In this document: positions 34,101-42,785 of the stretch, piece after piece
Position numbering within the stretch: position 1 is the stretch's first letter
How the letters are laid out: each line of letters starts with the position of its first letter
From: Paulinella micropora
Taxonomy: Eukaryota > Cercozoa > Imbricatea > Euglyphida > Paulinellidae
DNA: 64,000 nucleotides
NCBI GenBank assembly: GCA_019918135.1
Contig: WBZZ01003208.1
Location: 145,001-209,000, forward strand
Direction of reading: 5' to 3'
Program-made: the position numbers and the translations under genes
The notes under the pieces: model-generated
What the model saw: only the letters and a program-made list of their open reading frames with translations
Told to the model about the DNA's origin: nothing
The model's database searches: none

Positions 34101-35008
34101 GTCCCATGGAACAACATCCCCGATGGTACTCCCAATACCATACAAAATTCTAAATTTATCATTAACTTTGGCGATCGCAAAACTTGAATTCGCATAACTA
34201 GATTCCCATCCGTTAGAATCCATATAAGCATCGAAGGCCATACTTACACTACCATGCCCTAAATTGACTAATGAAAAAGTAGGATAATTGTCTTGTGATG
34301 TAATTGCTTGCATATGCGCACCACCAGTTCGGTCGCCATAATTACCATACAATTCCAATCCACCAGTAGCACCATTTCCTTTTGTTGCTCTACCTATGAT
34401 TATCGGTTTCCCATACCATGTTGATATTTTATCCACGAAATCCTTATTCCCCGTTATTGTTTGGTCTCCTGTTAGTTTAACCACTGAGCCATCAAGAACA
34501 GAAACATCTACACCATCAACAAGATTAACATTTGTTATGCTTTGCCCTCCCATATTTAATGTTCCCGTCATATTGAAAATTCCATCTAATCTCAGAAAAG
34601 GCGATGTTGTGTTTCTCCATTGCCCTGTGCTATAAATAAGCAATTGATTGCTGTTGGGTGTGCCCGTTATTGTTACGTTCGTTAATTTATCTAATTCAAA
34701 GTCGCTTATATAACTTGAAGTTAATGTAGCAAATGAAGTATTGCCCAACCCATCTGTTTTTAAACTTGATTAGCCGTGCCGTCCGCTAATGGTAAATCGT
34801 ATTCGTTACTAATTGACACATAACCAGTATCAGATATCAACAAAGAGGAGTTATTATTTCGCGATGATATTGTTATGTCGTCAGTCCTTGCTTGTATTGA
34901 GTTTGCTTCAATATGATCGCCATATAATACTCCATCAATTTCTAAATTCTCATCCACTATAACAGAGCCGTAAAAATGATATGTCCATGGATTGCCCAAA
35001 TGGTTCAT
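31096..35008 (-). pseudogene. Trimeric fibre-type protein with S74 chaperone, four frames
   Basis: Segments 35008-34760, 34748-32319, 32286-31636 and 31611-31096 are consecutive parts of one gene similar to the intact fibre at 54695-58423. Repeated phrases such as NVDGVDVS-LDTSVVKLTGDQTI-G-K-F occur several times. The last segment holds the intramolecular chaperone autoprotease (peptidase S74) start YSDRRKKEDI, GLIAQELEEI and the closing coiled coil ending NQLAEIRAVVFPNV. S74 domains help beta-helical phage tail spikes and fibres trimerise and then cut themselves off at the Ser of SDRR. Three frameshifts inactivate this copy. The start at 35008 is weakly supported. Confidence 0.75.
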
Positions 35009-35056
35009 AATTTAATATAATTATTTTGTATCGTAGAATATATAGTTTAAAAAAAT

Positions 35057-35682
35057 ATGAATATATTCGGCCGATCGCAAGAACAGCAGTCAATAGATAC
35101 TAAAACTATTGCAATCACTGCTACCCCGACATTAACAAGAAACATTCAAAATGCGTATGTTGGTCTTGACATTAGATCGTGGATGGAAAGTTCTACATTC
35201 ACTACTCTTTGCACTGGCGGTTATGGTAGCAAAACAATATCTAATTTAGGATATCGTTATTTTATTAAAGTATCTTTTCGCGGGTCTTTGAATTTGCCCG
35301 CCCCGACTGGAATAGGAACTTTTCAGTTCTGGTTTCATAAAACGGAACAAATGTTGATGACTTTTACAGCGAAGTGCTAAATTATACAACCGCCATTGAG
35401 TATAAGTCTTTTGATTGTGTGTGGCTAATTCAAAGATACGGAGTCCAAGTGAAAATGATATGGTTAATGACTTGTCCAAATCCCGCGGACACCACCAATA
35501 ATACAACAATACGAATTTCTGGAAATACAACTAATGAGGTTTTATTGACATATGCGACAGATGCTCCAATAACATTGGAAGTATATTATAAAACAGCATC
35601 TGCGGATTATGTGTCCTTTAAACCATCATATTTTAATATTGATGTGATGAGAGACATAACACTAACCGCCGCTTACACATGA
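35057..35682 (+). pseudogene. Unrecognised beta-rich protein, one frameshift
   Basis: Two abutting frames (35057-35380 and 35374-35682) join near 35350 into a protein of about 205 residues, starting MNIFGRSQEQQSIDTKT. Alternating polar and hydrophobic residues and many Thr/Asn suggest a beta-sandwich virion protein. No family was recognised and no counterpart was seen in the intact element. It is divergent from the fibre gene, with 48 bp between starts. Confidence 0.45.
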
Positions 35683-35766
35683 AACCTGTCATACATATCT
35701 TTTAGTGTCGTGAGTTTGCCCTCGTGTTGAGATAAGACATCGCGGGAAAATGTCTTATAATCTAAC

Positions 35767-36240
35767 TTACCATATATAAGAATAGGGCGTTGGTGGTATG
35801 TGTGCGTATCTACTCTCGTGCCATTTCTTCATATCATCCTGCATTATGGTGCGGTCTTCAACTTTCATATACAAGAAATTGAACGGGTCTTTTGATACTT
35901 TCAAATGTGCCGTTATTATTTCATAGCAACTATACCCGCTCTCGGGCGGATTCCGCTTTGCTTTAATCGGCATTTTCTTCTCATTTGGCGCTTCTAAGAT
36001 TGGTAATTCTTTTTTCGCCAATTCTTCTCCTACGTTGGCCTTGATTTCGGTGATACCAGTTTCCTTCAAATCACTTTCTTTAAAGGGCGTATATACTTCT
36101 ATCTCATCAAAAACTGCCTTCTTCAAGGTATCAACAGAGGGCAATACAACTTCAACATTATCACCCTGCGGGGGTTGTTCGGGTCGGTATTTTTCGTAAA
36201 ATGAGATAATTTCAGGTTTGAGCGATTTGCTTGTTGGCAA
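35767..36240 (-). CDS. Relative of the 46094 protein, alternate C-terminus
   Basis: The first half (EIISFYEKYRPEQ, NVEVVLPSVD, TPFKESDLKETGITEIKANV) matches the protein at 46094-46588. After KANV this copy continues directly to GEELAKKE, whereas the intact element has 15 extra residues containing a palindrome and then GEIAKKE. The second half (SGYSCYEIITAHLKVSKDPFNFLYM) is different and lacks the YGKYK...KPYLE domain. Function is unknown. Confidence 0.6.
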   Translation of the reverse strand: MPTSKSLKPEIISFYEKYRPEQPPQGDNVEVVLPSVDTLKKAVFDEIEVYTPFKESDLKETGITEIKANVGEELAKKELPILEAPNEKKMPIKAKRNPPESGYSCYEIITAHLKVSKDPFNFLYMKVEDRTIMQDDMKKWHESRYAHIPPTPYSYIW

Positions 36241-36348
36241 TTTTATGTCGCTACTTAAATGAGTCTATTTTTCTATTTGAATTAGATAAACTTTTTGGTA
36301 GACATGCTATATATAAGCATAACAAAAAAAATCAGTTTTTTATATTGT

Positions 36349-38745
36349 TTATTCATCGTCATCATCGTCATCATCGTCATCGTCATCGTCAAAAGCCCAT
36401 TCATTATCACCATAAATAACCTTCCATTGATTTTTACACTCTTCTAATGTTGGTAAATCCACGTATCTAACTCGCGCGCCTGCTTCCATCGTTTTCTTCT
36501 TTTTTACCATATTTGGCATCAGTTTTCTAAGACTAGTCCGGAAACTAACACGCAAAGTGTGCGGGTCATTCGCATTTGCTTTATACACATCATACAATTC
36601 TTCTTTGAAACTTCTTCACCAAAACGAATTCCTGGAAATTGGTTTGTAATATATCCCAAGTTCAAGCAATCCAACCACCACTTTCTTAACTTTGAAAGAG
36701 ATTTTACTTTTTGTTCTCGTAGCCCCTTCGTAATGATTGTTTCGAGATCGTTAACCTCGCTAAGGTCTCTTTCAAGAAGAAACTTTGCCAGTCGTTGCCT
36801 GTCAATAGATCTAATATCCGCAATCACTTTTCTCTTTTCGTCTGTTTTCATAAGTGCCAGTTCATCAGAAACTTCAAGGACGAGCCATCGTTGCTCAGTG
36901 GTTGCTCAGTGGTCCCCGCTGGCACTACCCATTCTTCGTTTGAAGCAAGGACTAAGAATAACATATTTTCTAATGTTAGATTTGGTAAATATTTTTGTTT
37001 AAGAGTGAGCGTGTTTTCTGATACGAGTTTCTTAATTGTTCCCGCTCTTTTATCACCACCCCAAACCATTTCGTCCATAAATACTACGATTGCTTTTGCG
37101 AGTTGCGCATTGAAATCGCCTAATATTTCTCTAACGTCGGACGGCTGGAAGTAATAATCGGCACCTATTATGTCTTTGAATATTTCAAGAATAATACCCT
37201 TACCTGCTCGTTCAGTGCTTGTCAAAACTAATGATAAGTGTAGTTTTTGCCACGGCTTTTGGTAAATGCTCGCAAACATATCAAGCACATTTTTGTATAT
37301 GTCCTGCCTTCCCCCGCACCATCTGTTTAGGATATGTTGAAAGAATGCTTCATTTTTTTTTCTTCTGCCGTGAATGATTTCACGTCTCCTAATGTGTCCG
37401 CTGGAATTTCAAAACCCTTAAACAAGTTATAAAACCCTTGTTTGTCGTTATCAAAGTATGCCTTTGGGTCAAAGATTACGTCATTTACTTCTCGCCTTCT
37501 CGGGTGTGTAGTCCATATTTTATACAAATCAACAACATTCAATTTGGCCGGATTTTTACCTAGCGCTATCCAGTCCTCCTTTGATAGATTGGTCTTTACT
37601 CTTTTGTTTTTGAAGAATGATTCCATTGCTGATTCTGTCTTGTAGCGGAATACCTTTTTGCCTTTGGAATCAACATATTCTTCAATCATAGTCGGCTTTG
37701 CCAAGTTAGCAAAACTGTATGATTCATTCATCCAGGCCAAAGCAGTGTCTATCAATTCTTTGAATTTTTCTATGCTATTACATTCGCTGGCGAGTCGGCG
37801 CAGGTCATCAATCGCGTTGATATTACGGACGATAGGGGGTGATAATTCGTGAATTTTCATGCCTTTACCCTCGCAAGTGCTATCGTGGCAGTAGAAATAC
37901 AGCACGTCTCTTCTCCACACTACATAGCAATTGTCGCTGTTGTTTTCTTCTCCTTTATGATACATACTCGTGCCCCTATGGTTTTTAAAACAAACATTCT
38001 CTGCTTTATTTCAACAATTTCTACATTTGGTATTTTGCTGAGTATAATTTCGCGTATTTCGTCCAATGTGATATGTTGATATCGCTTCAAAGTTGTATAT
38101 TCGGGAATTTTGACGTCGTAAAATGTATTGTCATCGGGGCGCATAATCAGATAATCGTCAATTTCTACATCTTGTAGCAATTTCAAGGTGTTTGTTTTTG
38201 GTGTGTATGAATACGGAAGCAAAACGCGGTCGCTATCCTCTTTATGAGAGTAGATAGTGCGGAAAGCCCTGTTTTTGTCATAGACGGAAATATCAAGTAT
38301 GGTTCGCAACTCAATATTCTTGTCGGCTCGTTCAAACGTGAAACAAAGGTCGGGATAATCTTTTTCAATCAGTACTTCTACATACTTCCAAAACTCTTTT
38401 TGCGTTTCGCAGTTTTTAAACACCAAGCCGTTATCGTAAGAAAAACGGCACGACATTTTACCATTCTTGCTCGCGTCCAAGTATTTGGCTTTTTTGGGAT
38501 TATACTTCAAACCCATATTAGCAAATACATTTTCCATAAGCGTGTTCTACCGCTCATACATTTTTTCTCGTGAGATTGATAATTCATCGCCATCAATGTC
38601 GGCAAACATTCGTTGGGGTTTGTTTTCCATTAATACTTCATAGTATTGCTTTTGGTCATCGGGCGTTTTTTCAATCAATTCAATGAAATAACAAAAGTTT
38701 CGCAAAAACGTGAGTCTACGTTTTAAGTGAAATGAAGTCTATTGA
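36349..38745 (-). pseudogene. Archaeo-eukaryotic primase / SF3 helicase fusion, five frames
   Basis: From right to left: a primase segment with FADIDGDEL (the hhhDhD catalytic motif) just upstream of a TAG near 38560; frame 38537-37920; frame 37965-37327 with a CHDSTCEGKG zinc-like element and YNLFKGFEIP, the usual linker before D5-type helicases; and frame 37288-36848 with Walker A STERAGKGI, Walker B VVFMDEMVWG and sensor LVLASNEEW. The C-terminal frames 36851-36519 and 36597-36349 end in an Asp run from a GATGAC microsatellite. Such proteins prime and unwind DNA during viral replication and are common in Polinton-like viruses and virophages. The N-terminus is missing upstream of about 38745 and at least four frameshifts are present. 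Confidence 0.8.
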
Positions 38746-38750
38746 AGTCT

Positions 38751-39345
38751 AATTTTCACACTATGATCAAAACTTTTGGAATTGATTTAAAAACACATAA
38801 TATTGATGAGAAATATTGAATTTAATTATTTCAAGTTAATTTCTAATAAAAAAATCAATTTTTCATTCAAGTTCTAACTTGATCACAGTATATCCGGAGT
38901 CAGACGCCTCAACTGTATATGTTCATTATGAATTCAGATTTTTGATATTATTAAAACGTAAATCACCGTCATAAACAAAATAAACGAATTCAATATTATT
39001 AAATCATAATAAACATAATTTTCAATAAAAACTTTAATAGTTAAAAACTTCGCGCGTTCTCACATGCGTGTGTGTGCGCGGGGGGGGGGGGGGAGGAGCG
39101 AGAATTTAAACCAATCCTTATTCGTGATGTTAATGATTCCTACTTTAATAATAATTTAAATTGAAATCACGGATGATGATTGATTAATAACTTCGTAAGT
39201 TGGGATCTCCTAAACACGACCTTCCTGCGGCGTGTGTAGCGTGGGTGGGGTAACCTATCTCTACAATCCTCTCCCACCCCCCGCAAATCGATTGACAAAT
39301 CGTTGACTGTCAATATATTGCTAAAATTGCAACAGAACCGCTAGC
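38751..39345. other. AT-rich noncoding spacer
   Basis: No gene is seen. The stretch contains many T/A runs, a GTGTGTGTGCGCG-plus-G-run tract near 39070 and a short C-rich island near 39270. It joins the truncated primase-helicase gene to the trinucleotide array. Confidence 0.5.
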
Positions 39346-39480
39346 GTTGATACTACTGCTACTACTACTACTACTACCACTACTACTGCTACTACTACTA
39401 CTACTACCACTACTACTACTACTACTACTGCTGCTGCTGCTGATACTACAGCTACTAAGTACTACTACTATTACTACTAG

Positions 39481-39541
<61 letters not shown>

Positions 39542-39614
39542 GGTATTACTACTGCTGCTGCTACTACTACTACTGCTGCTGCTACTACTACTACTGCTGC
39601 AGCTGCTGCTGCTG

Positions 39615-39671
<57 letters not shown>

Positions 39672-39682
39672 TAGTGCTGCTG

Positions 39683-39742
<60 letters not shown>

Positions 39743-39912
39743 TAGTGCTGCTGCTGCTGCTGCTACTACTACTACTAGCGCTGCTACTACTACTACTACT
39801 ACTACAACTACTACTACTACTACTATTACTACTAGTACTATTACTACTAGTACTACTACTGCTGCTACTACTGCTGCTACTACTACTACTACTACTACTA
39901 CTACTGCTACTG

Positions 39913-39944
<32 letters not shown>

Positions 39945-39945
39945 G

Positions 39946-39980
<35 letters not shown>

Positions 39981-40075
39981 GCTGCTGCTGCTACTACTAC
40001 TGCTGCTGCTGCTACTGCTGCTACTTTTACTGCTGCTACTAATACTACTGCTGCTGCTACTACTACTACTACTTC

Positions 40076-40136
<61 letters not shown>

Positions 40137-40141
40137 CACTA

Positions 40142-40176
<35 letters not shown>

Positions 40177-40237
40177 GCTGCTGCTTATACTGCTGCTGCT
40201 ACTACTACTACTGCTGCTACTACTACTACTACTACTA

Positions 40238-40275
<38 letters not shown>

Positions 40276-40286
40276 GTGCTGCACTG

Positions 40287-40335
<49 letters not shown>

Positions 40336-40572
40336 CACTACTTTTACTACTAGTATTACTACTGCTGTTGCTACTAATACTACTACTGCTGCTGCTACTA
40401 CTACTACTGCTGCTGCTGCTGCTACTTCTACTACTACTTCTACTACTACTACTACTACTACTACTGTTGCTACTACTACTTCTACTACTTCTAGTGCTGC
40501 TGCTGCTACTACTACTGCTGCTGCTGCTACTACTACTACTGCTGCTACTTGTACTGCTGCTACTAATACTAA
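39346..40572. repeat. CTA/CTG trinucleotide array, about 1.2 kb
   Basis: Almost pure CTA with interspersed CTG, CCA, TTA and AGT variants fills this interval. All long frames over it (poly-Leu, poly-Thr, poly-Ser, poly-Val) are artefacts of the repeat. The mixed CTA/CTG blocks recur in inverse orientation (CAG then TAG) at 61703-61768. Confidence 0.95.
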
Positions 40573-40710
40573 GACATTGTTTGGCTTTGCAGAGAACGCT
40601 TGCATGCATACCAAAGCAGGAGCAACAGCAAACAGCAAACGCATCTCCTAGTACCTGCTCATACAATATACATGCACGAGCATATATTCGCTAGCTAGCG
40701 CTGCTGCAAA

Positions 40711-41184
40711 TTTTGTTTTGATTGATTGAAACAACCAAGCATAAACTATGCAAATATGTTATGATACAGACTTAGAACAAACTATAATGAAGGTCTGGAT
40801 ATGCTTTGAATGAGTGTGAGCAACAAAATGATGATAGGTACACCTACCAAAGATTGCGCTGCAGCAAATTTGCTGCAGCAAAATTTTGTTTTGATTGATT
40901 GAAACGGCCAAGCATAAACTATGCAAATATGTTATGATACAGACTTAGAACAAACTATAATGAAGGTCTGGATATGCTTTGAATGAGTGTGAGCAACAAA
41001 ATGACGATAGGTACACCTACCAAAGATTGCGCTGCAATTTCAGCAGCAAAATTTTGTTTTGATTGACTGAAACTGTCAAGCATAAACTATGCAAATATGT
41101 TATGATACAGACTTAGAACAAACTATAATGAAGTCTGGATATGCTTTGAATGAGTGTGAGCAACAAAATGACGATAGGTACAAC
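40711..41184. repeat. Tandem satellite of about 170 bp, 2.8 copies
   Basis: Units begin at TTTTGTTTTGATTGA at 40711, 40884 and 41052, giving periods of 173 and 168 bases. The copies share AAGCATAAACTATGCAAATA and GAATGAGTGTGAGCAACAAA and differ by few substitutions. The monomer has no coding potential. It is probably host satellite or a remnant of an element terminus. Confidence 0.9.
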
Positions 41185-41505
41185 ACCAGAAAAAATTGCT
41201 ATCGCAGCCTGCAACAAAAAGTTGTGGCGAGCTATCGGATGGAATAATGAAAAAAATAAGCTGAAAATTGGCACAGACAAACACAACAGCATTTTCTACC
41301 AAGTAAAAAATCTCGAGAAAAGTGCTAAATAAAAAAGGGGCAAAGAAAGGAACAACAAAATCCTGCAATAATTCCGACTGTACGAAAGTTTTTGTATTTG
41401 AAAAATGAAACAAACTGAGGAAAAACAAAAAAAAAACTTAACACAGACCTTATGTATGAGGTAGTGAAGGTCTATGATAAAAAAAAAACCAAAAAAAAAT
41501 GATTG
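41185..41505. other. Flank left of the intact Polinton
   Basis: A-rich DNA with a short plus frame (to 41332) that starts inside the last satellite copy and shows no domain. It appears noncoding. It ends at the target-site duplication. Confidence 0.5.
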
Positions 41506-41511
41506 CTGGTA
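41506..41511. repeat. Target-site duplication, left copy (CTGGTA)
   Basis: CTGGTA lies immediately outside the left terminal inverted repeat and recurs at 61522-61527 immediately outside the right one. Six-base duplications are characteristic of Polinton/Maverick integration by a retroviral-type integrase. Confidence 0.9.
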
Positions 41512-41747
41512 AGTAGTTGATACACTGGAACTGGGCAAAAACTTTTCGCCCACTTCCAGTGTTTATTATGAAAGGATTTCGCCTTCCTTCGCTATCTCCC
41601 GCACAATCAATACAGAAGGCTAAAAGCACCATATCTCCAACACGTTGGAGATAATCAGGCTACTACAAGCAACCGAAAAAATAAAATGCGAGTGTAGGTT
41701 TCAAGAGCGAACCTATCAAGACATAAAAAAACACACCGACGGAAAAC
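41512..41747 (+). repeat. Left terminal inverted repeat (236 bp)
   Basis: By eye it is identical to the reverse complement of 61286-61521. Outermost bases are AGTAGTTGATACACTGG. A subterminal hairpin at 41522-41562 has 15-base arms (ACACTGGAACTGGGC and GCCCACTTCCAGTGT, one mismatch) around an A/T-rich loop. A 20-bp palindrome lies at 41633-41652. The inner part could encode a C-x-C...H-type zinc-finger peptide (KCECRFQERTYQDIKKH) but without an ATG. Confidence 0.95.
41633..41652. repeat. 20-bp palindrome in the left TIR
   Basis: ATCTCCAACACGTTGGAGAT, with 9-base arms around a central AC. It is one of seven palindromes scattered through the element (see the finding on palindromes). Confidence 0.85.
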
Positions 41748-41769
41748 CAAAGTTATCCAAAAATAAAAT

Positions 41770-41798
41770 AAGTTTATTTACTATACATAAATAAACTT
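41770..41798. promoter_or_regulatory. Hairpin upstream of the first gene
   Basis: AAGTTTATTT at 41770-41779 and AAATAAACTT at 41789-41798 form a perfect 10-base stem with a 9-base loop, just inside the left TIR and 19 bases before the first ATG. It could be a leader structure or part of the promoter. Confidence 0.4.
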
Positions 41799-41817
41799 AA
41801 GGGTCCATTTTGAAAAA

Positions 41818-42054
41818 ATGAACTTATTTCGCAAACAGAAAAAATCGGAATATATCAAAGAAAGAAGAAAACAGAAATATACATGTGTCTGTGGTAAGAC
41901 CATTGGAATATACAGCAAATACACACACGAAAAATCAGAGTTTCATAGAGATTTCTTCGCGGAGAAAGAGGAGATTATGTTAGGTGGGAGACTAGTTGAA
42001 ATAATTTGTCGTAGAAATGATGATATAGAAAAATATTACGAAAACAAACAATAA
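41818..42054 (+). CDS. Small CxC...H zinc-finger-like protein
   Basis: Seventy-eight residues. YTCVCGKTIGIYSKYTHEKSEFH is a C-x-C-G...H-x5-H mini zinc finger, the same class as the C-terminal finger of the GIY-YIG gene at 30079-30768 and of the TIR-encoded peptide. Such fingers occur on selfish nucleases and small proteins in large DNA viruses; here no nuclease domain is attached. It is the first gene inside the left TIR and probably binds nucleic acid (inference). Confidence 0.6.
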   Translation: MNLFRKQKKSEYIKERRKQKYTCVCGKTIGIYSKYTHEKSEFHRDFFAEKEEIMLGGRLVEIICRRNDDIEKYYENKQ

Positions 42055-42058
42055 TTAA

Positions 42059-42080
42059 TTTATATTAAAGATTATTTTTT
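42059..42080 (+). promoter_or_regulatory. Putative promoter of the replication module
   Basis: TTTATATTAAAGATTATTTT lies 16-37 bases upstream of the HIRAN gene's ATG. The same string occurs upstream of the next gene and a variant upstream of polB. Repeated occurrence at the same place relative to starts suggests an early-promoter-like motif recognised by a single transcription system. Confidence 0.55.
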
Positions 42081-42095
42081 CTACTATTATATAAG

Positions 42096-42395
42096 ATGAC
42101 GACGACCAGAGTTGTGGGTGTTTCATTTGATGGGAGACAGGGAAATATCTCTTATCTTAAAACAATCGGGCGAGGCGAAAAAGTTTTCATTCAACACGAA
42201 CCAGAAAACAAATTTGATAAAAATGCGGTAAAGGTTGAAACAGAAAGCGGAAAACAACTAGGTTATATTAATAAACACTTGGCAGGAACTCTTAAGTTTA
42301 AAGGAAGGAAACAAGTATATTATTCAATCTATGGAGGAGGATTAGGAAAACATTACGGGATTGAAATTACAATTCATCATATCATAACCCAATGA
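42096..42395 (+). CDS. HIRAN-domain protein
   Basis: Ninety-nine residues form one HIRAN domain: VVGVSFDGRQGNISYLKTIGRGEKVFIQHEPENKFDKNAVKVETESGKQLGYI. The VxGxxF start, LxxExxNxxDxxAVxV-type centre (EPENKFDKNAV) and LGYIxxxLA end are the family's hallmarks. HIRAN domains bind 3' DNA ends in HLTF-type repair enzymes and also occur alone in phages and mobile elements. Here it likely recognises DNA ends or forks during element replication (inference). The upstream promoter motif and short spacing place it in the plus-strand early module. Confidence 0.8.
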   Translation: MTTTRVVGVSFDGRQGNISYLKTIGRGEKVFIQHEPENKFDKNAVKVETESGKQLGYINKHLAGTLKFKGRKQVYYSIYGGGLGKHYGIEITIHHIITQ

Positions 42396-42423
42396 TATGA
42401 TTAATATCATAAACAATATTTAA

Positions 42424-42447
42424 TTTATATTAAAGATTATTTTTTTG
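42424..42447 (+). promoter_or_regulatory. Putative promoter, second copy
   Basis: TTTATATTAAAGATTATTTT plus further T, 12-35 bases upstream of the ATG at 42459. It is essentially identical to the copy at 42059-42080, as is the following TATTATATAAGATG leading into the start codon. Confidence 0.6.
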
Positions 42448-42458
42448 TATTATATAAG

Positions 42459-42680
42459 ATGGGTAGAAAAGCAATATACAAAACTCCAGAAGAGAAAAAG
42501 GAAGCCTTACGGAAAAGGGCTAGGGAATTCATAAAGAAAGACCCCGAAAGGCACAAGCAAAAGGCAATGGAATATTACAACCAAAATAAAACATTAATAG
42601 CGGAACGAAGAAAGAAAAAAAGAGAAGAAGTAAAGCAGGCCTTAATGAAGTTAAAGCGAATGGAAGAAGCACTAAAATAA
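42459..42680 (+). CDS. Small basic helical protein
   Basis: Seventy-three residues, very rich in Lys, Arg and Glu (KTPEEKKEALRKRAREFIKKDPERHKQKAMEYY), predicted as one long helix. The protein at 62102-62335 in the third element has the same MGR-start, size and place directly before polB, so this is a conserved polB-upstream gene. It resembles the YYxxNKxxxxxR spacers found near viral selfish nucleases. A DNA-binding accessory or terminal-protein-like role is possible but unproven. Confidence 0.6.
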   Translation: MGRKAIYKTPEEKKEALRKRAREFIKKDPERHKQKAMEYYNQNKTLIAERRKKKREEVKQALMKLKRMEEALK

Positions 42681-42690
42681 TATATATGAA

Positions 42691-42710
42691 TTTTATATTA
42701 AGGATATATT
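42691..42710 (+). promoter_or_regulatory. Putative promoter variant upstream of polB
   Basis: TTTTATATTAAGGATATATT is a variant of the TTTATATTAAAGATT motif, here about 75 bases before the polB ATG. A long A/T leader without upstream ATG lies between. Confidence 0.4.
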
Positions 42711-42785
42711 ATTAGTTATAAATATAACAGATAATTTATTAATTATTTTTCAATATTTTTATATTCGTATTGATATAAAAATAAC

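Larger units (their letters stand above)
29357..38750. mobile_element. Degraded Polinton-like element (element 2)
   Basis: Composition drops abruptly to AT-rich at about 29360. The genes that follow are relatives of those in the intact element at 41512-61521: a Cys-rich secreted protein, a membrane protein, an S74 fibre in conserved order, and a small protein sharing TPFKE-DLKETGITEIKANV with 46094-46588. It adds GIY-YIG and primase-helicase genes. Almost every gene is frame-broken. No capsid, PolB or integrase remains and no terminal inverted repeats were found, so both ends are truncated. The left edge lies inside the terminase gene; the right edge cuts the primase near 38750. Confidence 0.75.

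Noticed and set aside
29360..39345. Elements 2 and 3 as two halves of one Polinton split by the intact element
   Set aside because: The right edge of element 2 cuts the primase far from the insertion site, a satellite and trinucleotide arrays intervene, and gene orientation does not require it. Not excluded, but unsupported.
39347..40694. Long open frames of poly-Leu, poly-Thr, poly-Ser and poly-Val
   Set aside because: They are read from a CTA/CTG microsatellite and change composition only with the repeat.
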